Shown in pieces: positions 63,616 through 64,000 of a stretch of DNA of 64,000 bases; the first letter of the stretch is position 1, and the number at the start of each line of letters is the position of its first letter. Position numbers and translations under genes: made by a program. The notes beneath the pieces were generated by a model. That model made no database searches. It saw only the letters and a program-made list of their open reading frames with translations, and was not told the origin of the DNA. The stretch is from Pseudoduganella lutea. GTDB lineage: Bacteria > Pseudomonadota > Gammaproteobacteria > Burkholderiales > Burkholderiaceae_D. The DNA lies in contig NZ_CP035913.1 in NCBI RefSeq assembly GCF_004209755.1, forward strand, positions 496,001 through 560,000, in the 5' to 3' direction.

Positions 63616-64000
63616 TCACGCCGGCCGCAATGGACCGGCGATGGTCGTGGTCTCCAGCAGCGCCAGGGCCTGCACCGGTTCCAGTTCCGCGAGGTGCCCG
63701 GCATCCGCTTCGTTGGCCAGCCCGATCACGTGGCAGCATTGGTTGCGTCCCGCCGACTTGGCGCGATACAGCGCCATATCGGCCAGGGCGATGGCACGTT
63801 CCCAGTCCAGGGTGGATGGCGGCACGCCAGCCAGCGGCAGCTCGATCAATCCCGCACTGGCCGTGATGTCCAGCGCGACGCTGCCGGCCTGGATCGGCGC
63901 GCCGCCGATCGCTGCCAGGATGCGCGCGCCCAGCATGGCGGCCGGGGCGCCCTGCTTCCCGCGGAAATGGATCACGAACTCTTCGCCGCCCCAGCGCAGC
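63616..64000 (-). CDS. GGDEF diguanylate cyclase, C-terminal part (start beyond window)
   Basis: The gene enters from the right edge: the first readable residues are LRWGGEEFVIHFRG, including the active-site GGEEF. The C-terminal GGDEF subdomain follows (ITASAGLIELPLAG, WERAIALADMALYRAKSAGRNQCC) with about 35 further residues and a stop at 63616-63618. The active site is intact. The segment closely parallels the GGDEF domain at 1-1926 (FVIH, ARRILDAI/ARILAAI, SAGRN-x-CC), so the two are paralogues. Sensor domains are not visible. Confidence 0.85.
   Translation of the reverse strand, partial: LRWGGEEFVIHFRGKQGAPAAMLGARILAAIGGAPIQAGSVALDITASAGLIELPLAGVPPSTLDWERAIALADMALYRAKSAGRNQCCHVIGLANEADAGHLAELEPVQALALLETTTIAGPLRPA

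Noticed and set aside
1..64000. CRISPR arrays, tRNA or rRNA genes, insertion sequences, prophage
   Set aside because: No regularly spaced repeats, cloverleaf-like segments, transposase or phage proteins were seen on either strand by eye.

Overview
The window is high-GC (mostly G or C at third codon positions), densely packed Gram-negative DNA. A TonB-dependent receptor, a Tat-exported enzyme, lipoproteins, an HrpB1/HrpK-type protein and an HrpF/NolX-like protein point to a betaproteobacterium. By overall flavour it resembles an Oxalobacteraceae plant or soil strain (Massilia/Duganella-like); this genus-level guess is inference, as no rRNA or marker gene is present. No tRNA, rRNA, CRISPR array, transposase or phage gene was seen.

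Positions 1-42425 hold a saprophytic carbohydrate region, mostly on the minus strand. It starts with a TPR/GGDEF protein cut by the left edge. Next comes an exported beta-helix protein and a glycosidase-like/sulfatase-modifying-factor-like fusion. A three-gene operon (FucP-type sugar porter, AGE-family epimerase/isomerase, PfkB kinase) could take a hexose such as mannose to a sugar phosphate. It is followed by a Tat-exported (alpha/alpha)6 glycosidase, a PL9-like beta-helix protein, and a sugar-acid operon (ACS porter, RraA-like protein, enolase-superfamily dehydratase) with a divergent GntR regulator. Then come a lipoprotein, a TonB receptor, a XylR regulator, an SMP-30 lactonase, GH97, GH10 and GH92 enzymes, another PL9-like protein with fibronectin domains, a frameshifted PL10 pectate lyase, MsrA, a Cache-GGDEF protein, and a lipoprotein sulfatase translated together with its own formylglycine-generating enzyme. 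A divergent histidine kinase/FixJ-type regulator pair adjoins the sulfatase.

Positions 42632-62371 hold a complete-looking type III secretion locus of mixed, Hrp2-like character. It has an HrpF/NolX-like translocator, a divergent mini-operon (small protein, HrpB1/HrpK, rod SctI), and one long operon of tightly overlapping genes: histidine kinase, sctC, D, K, V, J, OmpR-type regulator, sctL, N, O, Q, R, S, T, U. Two tandem small paralogous helical proteins follow, ending in a strong terminator. The SctU homologue lacks the NPTH autocleavage motif and no SctP ruler gene lies in its usual place. A direct-repeat box, TGTAA-N5-TGT, precedes three of the four transcription units, and a variant precedes the fourth. 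It could be the target of the embedded OmpR-type regulator.

The right end holds a DUF1080 glycan-hydrolase-like protein and the C-terminus of a second GGDEF protein. Three genes (PL10 lyase, sctI, sctL) are each broken by the apparent loss of one base in a G/C run. This looks more like sequencing or assembly error than decay, so the secretion system is probably intact in the organism.
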